DNA of 17,931 bases. Source: Phycisphaerae bacterium (GTDB taxonomy: Bacteria; Planctomycetota; Phycisphaerae; SM23-33). Both the position numbers and the translations under genes were made by a program. Location of the stretch: NCBI GenBank assembly GCA_022866005.1, contig JALHTV010000242.1, positions 1-17,931 of the forward strand, read 5' to 3'. Of this stretch, positions 14,311 through 17,931 are shown piece by piece; positions within the stretch are counted from its first letter, which is position 1, and each line of letters opens with the position of its first letter. The notes beneath the pieces are model-generated. The model made no database searches. It saw nothing but the letters and a program-made list of their open reading frames with translations, and was not told where the DNA came from.

Positions 14311-16722
14311 ATGCCCACGAAGGTCTCGGTCTTGCAGCCCTCACCGCTGCTGCCCCCGCACCGGTCCAAGCTTCTCTTGCTGGGTGCCGTCCTGGTCGTC
14401 TTGACCCTGCTGGTATACATCCCAGCCATGGGCGGTGGCTTCCTGTGGGACGATGACTGGCTGCTGACCGAGAACCCCAATCTCAGCAGCTTCGCCGGGC
14501 TGGGGCGGCTGTGGAAGGTCGACTGGTGGGGGGACAAGCTCGTCCCGGACTACTTCCCGGTGACCTGGACGTCCTTCTGGATCGAATGGCGTCTATGGCA
14601 CAACCACGCGGCCGGCTACCACGTGACCAACATCCTCCTTCACGCCACCAGCGCGCTGCTCCTCTGGCGGGTGCTGGCGCGGCTGGGGGTGCGGTGGGCG
14701 TGGTTGGCGGGGGTATTGTTTGCCGTCCACCCGGTGAACGTGACCTCCGTGGCGTGGATCGCCGAGCGGAAAAACACGCTGTCGATGGTGTTCTACCTGC
14801 TGGCCCTGGGCTGCTATCTGCGGTTTGACGACCGGGCCGGTCGGCGGTGGTACGTCGCGGCGCTGGGCATGTTCCTGCTGGCCCTGCTGAGCAAGACGTC
14901 GGTGGTGATGCTGCCGGTGGTACTGCTGCTGGTGGCCTGGTGGCGGCGGGACCGGGTGACCTGGCGCGACCTGCTGAAGGCGGCACCGTTCTTCGTGCTG
15001 GCGGTCGTGCTGTCGATTCTCGGCATCCTCTACCAGAGGCACGTCGTCATCCAGGACAGTCCCATCCGCTCAGCCCACGAGGGGTTTTTCTTCCGCCTGG
15101 CCGTGGCGGGGATGGCCCCGTGGTTCTACCTGCTCAAGGCGGTGGTGCCGCATCCCCTGGCCATGGTCTATCCCCGCTGGGACTTCGACCCCAGGGCCCT
15201 GGTGAACTACCTGCCCGGGCTGGCGCTGATCGGAGTGCTGGCGCTGCTGTGGCGGCTGCGGCCGTGGTGCAAGGGGGCACTGGTGGCGCTGGCGTACTTT
15301 GTCGTGACGTTGTTCCCGGTGATGGGCTTCTTCAGCATGTACTATCACCTGTACTCCTTCGTAGCCGACCACTGGCAGTACGTGCCGATGATCGGTCTGC
15401 TGGCCTTGGTGAGCGGGGTCGCGGCGTTCTTGACGCGTTACGTCCCGCGGGTGGCGGTCCAGGCCGCGGCTGTGGTCGTGGTGGGCGCGCTCAGCGTTGG
15501 CGCCTGGCATCGCAGCAAGATCTGCGCCGACAGCTTCAAGCTCTGGAAGGACAACATCGCCACCTACCCCAACCACTTCCTGCCCTATTACAACCTCGGC
15601 AGGGCCCAGGATGAGGAAAACCGCTTCGACGACGCCCTGAGGAACTACGAGAAATCCATCCAGCTCAACAAGGGCTTTGACCGGCCCTACACGAACATCG
15701 GCAGCATCCTGGCCAGGCGCGGGGACATTTTCCAGGCCGCTCGATACTTCGATGAGGCCCTTCGCATCTATCCTGACTCGATTCCTGCCCGGGCCAACCT
15801 GGGATACATGCTGTACATGATGGGCCGCACCGACGAAGCCCTGCACCAGTTGCGCCTCGCGGAGAAGGTCAGCAAGGATTCCGTGCTGGTGCAAGTGGAC
15901 ATGGCCCTGGTGCTGATGGGCGTGGGCCGGATCGACGAAGCCATGGAGCACGCGCGGATCGGTGTGGCCGCCGACCCCTCGGACTATGAACCTCGGATCC
16001 TGCTGGCCAAGTGCCTGTCTCTGAAGGGGCTCGCCCGCGACGTGATCGAGCAGGCCACCGTCGCCGCGGCGATCAAACCCGATAGTGTCGAGGCCCACAC
16101 CCTGCTGGGACTGCACCTGCGGAGCGTGGGCCGCAGCGCCGAGGCTGCGGAGCACTGGCGAAAGGTCCTGGAATCTCAGCCGGACGACGTGGACGCCCTG
16201 AACAACCTGGCCATCACGATGGTGGACTGCGGGAACCTCCCGGACGCCCTGACATACCTCACCAAGGCCCTGAACCTCCAGCCTGGCAATCTCGAGATCC
16301 AGATCAACCTGGCATTCGTGCTCGCCAGGACGCAACGCCCCGCCGAGGCGGTGGAGCTGTATCGCAGGGCCTTGGCGGCCCGGCCGAACTGGCCCGACGT
16401 GCTCACCAGCCTGGCGGCACTGCTGGCCAACTACCCCGATCCGGCAATCCGCAAACCCGCCGAGGCCGTGACCCTGGCCCAGCGCGCGTGCGAGCTGACG
16501 AACTACGCACGCCCGGACATGATGGACGTCCTGGCCTCGGCCTACGCCACCGCCGGACGACGCAGCGACGCCATCCAGATGGCCACCCGCGCGATGGAAT
16601 TGGCCCGCTCCGCCGGCAACGCCGCCTACGCCGCCGCACTGGCCCAACGCATCCGGGCCTGGTCGGGGGGCCAGTCGGTGTCACAACCGGCGGGGGGAGA
16701 GTCCCCAATTCCCGGCAAGTAG
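14311..16722 (+). CDS. multi-pass membrane glycosyltransferase-like protein with TPR tail (TMTC-like)
   Basis: The 803-aa protein has an N-terminal half (~20-395) with about ten hydrophobic segments and a C-terminal half (~424-780) of tandem tetratricopeptide repeats, roughly ten units. Just after the first TM helix comes FLWDDDWLLTENPNL (44-58), an acidic motif in the first outer loop as in GT-C transferases. HNHAAGYHVTNILLHATSALL (97-117), AVHPVNVTSVAWIAERKNTLS (138-158) and VADHWQYVPMIGL (351-363) match the pattern of TMTC O-mannosyltransferases and their bacterial relatives. It may transfer a lipid-linked sugar to an exported protein or glycan, with the TPRs binding the acceptor; this is inference. 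The ATG at 14311 has AGGACGGGAA upstream. It converges on aroF with only 28 bp between the stops. Confidence 0.85.
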   Translation: MPTKVSVLQPSPLLPPHRSKLLLLGAVLVVLTLLVYIPAMGGGFLWDDDWLLTENPNLSSFAGLGRLWKVDWWGDKLVPDYFPVTWTSFWIEWRLWHNHAAGYHVTNILLHATSALLLWRVLARLGVRWAWLAGVLFAVHPVNVTSVAWIAERKNTLSMVFYLLALGCYLRFDDRAGRRWYVAALGMFLLALLSKTSVVMLPVVLLLVAWWRRDRVTWRDLLKAAPFFVLAVVLSILGILYQRHVVIQDSPIRSAHEGFFFRLAVAGMAPWFYLLKAVVPHPLAMVYPRWDFDPRALVNYLPGLALIGVLALLWRLRPWCKGALVALAYFVVTLFPVMGFFSMYYHLYSFVADHWQYVPMIGLLALVSGVAAFLTRYVPRVAVQAAAVVVVGALSVGAWHRSKICADSFKLWKDNIATYPNHFLPYYNLGRAQDEENRFDDALRNYEKSIQLNKGFDRPYTNIGSILARRGDIFQAARYFDEALRIYPDSIPARANLGYMLYMMGRTDEALHQLRLAEKVSKDSVLVQVDMALVLMGVGRIDEAMEHARIGVAADPSDYEPRILLAKCLSLKGLARDVIEQATVAAAIKPDSVEAHTLLGLHLRSVGRSAEAAEHWRKVLESQPDDVDALNNLAITMVDCGNLPDALTYLTKALNLQPGNLEIQINLAFVLARTQRPAEAVELYRRALAARPNWPDVLTSLAALLANYPDPAIRKPAEAVTLAQRACELTNYARPDMMDVLASAYATAGRRSDAIQMATRAMELARSAGNAAYAAALAQRIRAWSGGQSVSQPAGGESPIPGK

Positions 16723-16750
16723 CCTCCAAAGCGGTGAGCCGCCGGGGGTT

Positions 16751-17767
16751 CTAGGCTTTGCCCTTGGCGGTGACGACCTGGCGGATGGCTTGGCAGTCGC
16801 GGATGACCCCCGCCAGCTCGGCCGGGGTGATGGTCTGCATGCCGTCGGACCAGGCCTTGTCCGGGTCGAAGTGGACCTCCAGCAGCAGGCCGTCGGCCCC
16901 GGCGGCGATGGCAGCCCGGCTCATCTGCGGCACGAGGTCTGCCCGCCCGGTGCCGTGGCTCGGATCGACCAGCACGGGCAGGCAGCTTTCCACCTTCGCC
17001 CCGGCGACCGCGTTGAGGTCCAGCGTGTTGCGGGTGAAGTCCTCGAAGGTGCGGATGCCCCGCTCGCAGAGGATCACCGCCTCGTTGCCGTTGCGCACGA
17101 CGTAGTCCGCCGCAGCCAGCCACTCCTCCAGCTTGGCCGAGTCGCCACGCTTCAGCAGCACGGGCTTGCTGACCTTGCCCAGCTTGGCCAGCAGCGAGTA
17201 GTTCCGCATGTTCCGCATGCCGACCTGGTAGACGTCGGTGTACCGCCCGACCAGGTCGATGTCCTCGCTGTCCATGATCTCCGTGACGACGGGCAGGCCG
17301 GTTTCGCGGCGGACCTTGGCCAGGATCTTCAGGCCCTTTTCCCGTAGGCCCTGGAAGGACCACGGGCTGGTCCGCGGCTTGTACGCCCCGCCGCGGAAGA
17401 GCTGCGCCCCGGCCTGGCGGACTTGCTCGGCGATCCGCAGCGTAGTGTCCTCCTCCTCCACCGAGCAAGGCCCGGCGATGAAGACCAGCCCCTTGCCGAT
17501 TTCCACATCGCCCACGCGGATGGTCCGGCCCTGGGGGTGCACGTTGCGGCTGACGTACTTGTACGGCCGGAGGATGGGCAGGGCGCGATCCACCCCCGGC
17601 AGGGCGGCGAGCGAGTTGAAGTCCACCTCGCGCTCGTCCACGATGATGCCGATGAGGGTGCGCTCCTTGCCCTTGGAGATGTGCACGTCCATGCCGTATT
17701 TCTTGATGCGCTCCACGACGCCGGCGACGTCTCTGTCCCCTGCATCGGGCTTCATGATGACGACCAT
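16751..17767 (-). CDS. aroF: 3-deoxy-7-phosphoheptulonate synthase (type I-beta DAHP synthase)
   Basis: This enzyme joins phosphoenolpyruvate and erythrose 4-phosphate, the entry step of the shikimate pathway. Residues 1-70 are the ferredoxin-like regulatory domain typical of the Thermotoga-type enzyme. The barrel follows, with IAGPCSVE (97-104, metal ligand C101), FRGGAYKPRTSPWSFQG (124-140), LLKRG (204-208), ILCERGIRTF (232-241), DPSHGTG (268-274, H271) and LLEVH (295-299). The length of 338 aa is typical of this class. AGGAGC lies six bases before ATG 17767. Feedback control by Tyr or Phe through the N-terminal domain is known in the family. It shares the pathway with pheA at the other end of the window. 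Confidence 0.96.
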   Translation of the reverse strand: MVVIMKPDAGDRDVAGVVERIKKYGMDVHISKGKERTLIGIIVDEREVDFNSLAALPGVDRALPILRPYKYVSRNVHPQGRTIRVGDVEIGKGLVFIAGPCSVEEEDTTLRIAEQVRQAGAQLFRGGAYKPRTSPWSFQGLREKGLKILAKVRRETGLPVVTEIMDSEDIDLVGRYTDVYQVGMRNMRNYSLLAKLGKVSKPVLLKRGDSAKLEEWLAAADYVVRNGNEAVILCERGIRTFEDFTRNTLDLNAVAGAKVESCLPVLVDPSHGTGRADLVPQMSRAAIAAGADGLLLEVHFDPDKAWSDGMQTITPAELAGVIRDCQAIRQVVTAKGKA

Positions 17768-17780
17768 CTCAAAGCTCCTG

Positions 17781-17840
17781 GCGATTGCCGATGGGGCATG
17801 CCGACGGTTCTAGACATCCGCATTGCCCATCGGCAATCGC
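17781..17840. repeat. long inverted repeat directly upstream of aroF
   Basis: Arms 17781-17795 and 17826-17840 are perfect 15-bp inverted copies (GCGATTGCCGATGGG / CCCATCGGCAATCGC). With two mismatches the pairing extends to 21 bp per arm, leaving an 18-nt loop (17802-17819). The near arm ends one base before the Shine-Dalgarno of aroF (17774-17779). No T-run follows on either side. It could be a leader hairpin, a decayed mobile repeat (REP-type) or an mRNA-stability element. Confidence 0.6.
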
Positions 17841-17846
17841 GCTTCT

Positions 17847-17881
17847 AATCCGCAATCCGTAATCCGCGATCCGCAATCTAT
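17847..17881. repeat. 7-bp tandem repeat, unit AATCCGC
   Basis: Five 7-bp units follow without gaps: AATCCGC, AATCCGT, AATCCGC, GATCCGC and AATCTAT. The first four differ from the consensus by at most one base; the last is degenerate and includes the stop codon of the neighbouring minus-strand gene (17878-17880). Such short tandem heptamers occur as dispersed repeats in some bacterial genomes. Confidence 0.65.
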
Positions 17882-17931
17882 TGGCTTACGTGGATCATGG
17901 CCTTGATCACGCCATCGCGGTAGTCGGCGAC
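17878..17931 (-). CDS. C-terminal end of a gene cut by the window edge
   Basis: The last 17 codons of a minus-strand frame read VADYRDGVIKAMIHVSQ before TAG (17880-17878). The sequence is protein-like and the frame is open to the window edge. A short C-terminal stretch of the form ...YRDGVIKAM is reminiscent of the end of Gfo/Idh/MocA-type oxidoreductases, but too little is visible to assign a family. The gene would lie upstream of aroF on the same strand, separated from it by the repeat region. Confidence 0.5.
   Translation of the reverse strand, partial: VADYRDGVIKAMIHVSQ

Overview
The window is GC-rich apart from an AT-rich patch in the first ~110 bases. It carries a compact set of housekeeping genes. 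A PEP-CTERM secreted protein with dockerin-like Asp/Gly repeats, a SecG with a long extracytoplasmic tail, separate coaC and coaB genes and the style of the proteins point to a Planctomycetota bacterium, probably Phycisphaerae or a relative. That placement is inference; no rRNA is present.

Layout. 1-421: AT-rich leader with an 18-bp perfect palindrome, a possible 44-aa ORF and a good sigma70-type promoter. 422-1999: secreted repeat protein with PEP-CTERM anchor. 2127-7684: a tightly packed plus-strand run, probably co-transcribed: pheA (chorismate mutase/prephenate dehydratase), tpiA, secG, yicC-type RNase, gmk, rpoZ-type omega subunit, coaC and coaB. 7876-10254: ftsK DNA translocase. 10352-11542: a divergent GT4-like glycosyltransferase whose 3' end overlaps dapA on the other strand. 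13720-11511 (minus strand): pdxJ, a flavodoxin-like gene and dapA, probably one operon. 13952-14095: a 47-aa minus-strand ORF with a good Shine-Dalgarno. 14311-16722: a large multi-pass membrane protein with a TPR tail, resembling bacterial relatives of TMTC-type O-mannosyltransferases. 17767-16751: DAHP synthase (aroF-type), preceded by a hairpin and 7-bp tandem repeats. 17931-17878: the last 17 codons of another minus-strand gene.

The genes cover the entry step (aroF) and a branch step (pheA) of aromatic amino acid synthesis, lysine/diaminopimelate synthesis (dapA), vitamin B6 (pdxJ) and coenzyme A (coaC, coaB). They also cover glycolysis (tpiA), GTP supply (gmk), transcription (rpoZ), secretion (secG) and chromosome segregation (ftsK). 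No mobile element, CRISPR array, rRNA, tRNA or recognisable defence system was seen. I did not find a clearly new multi-gene system. The most interesting points are the SecG fusion, the apparent non-canonical start of gmk, the repeat/hairpin element in front of aroF, and the glycosyltransferase that has lost the GT4 Glu pair.
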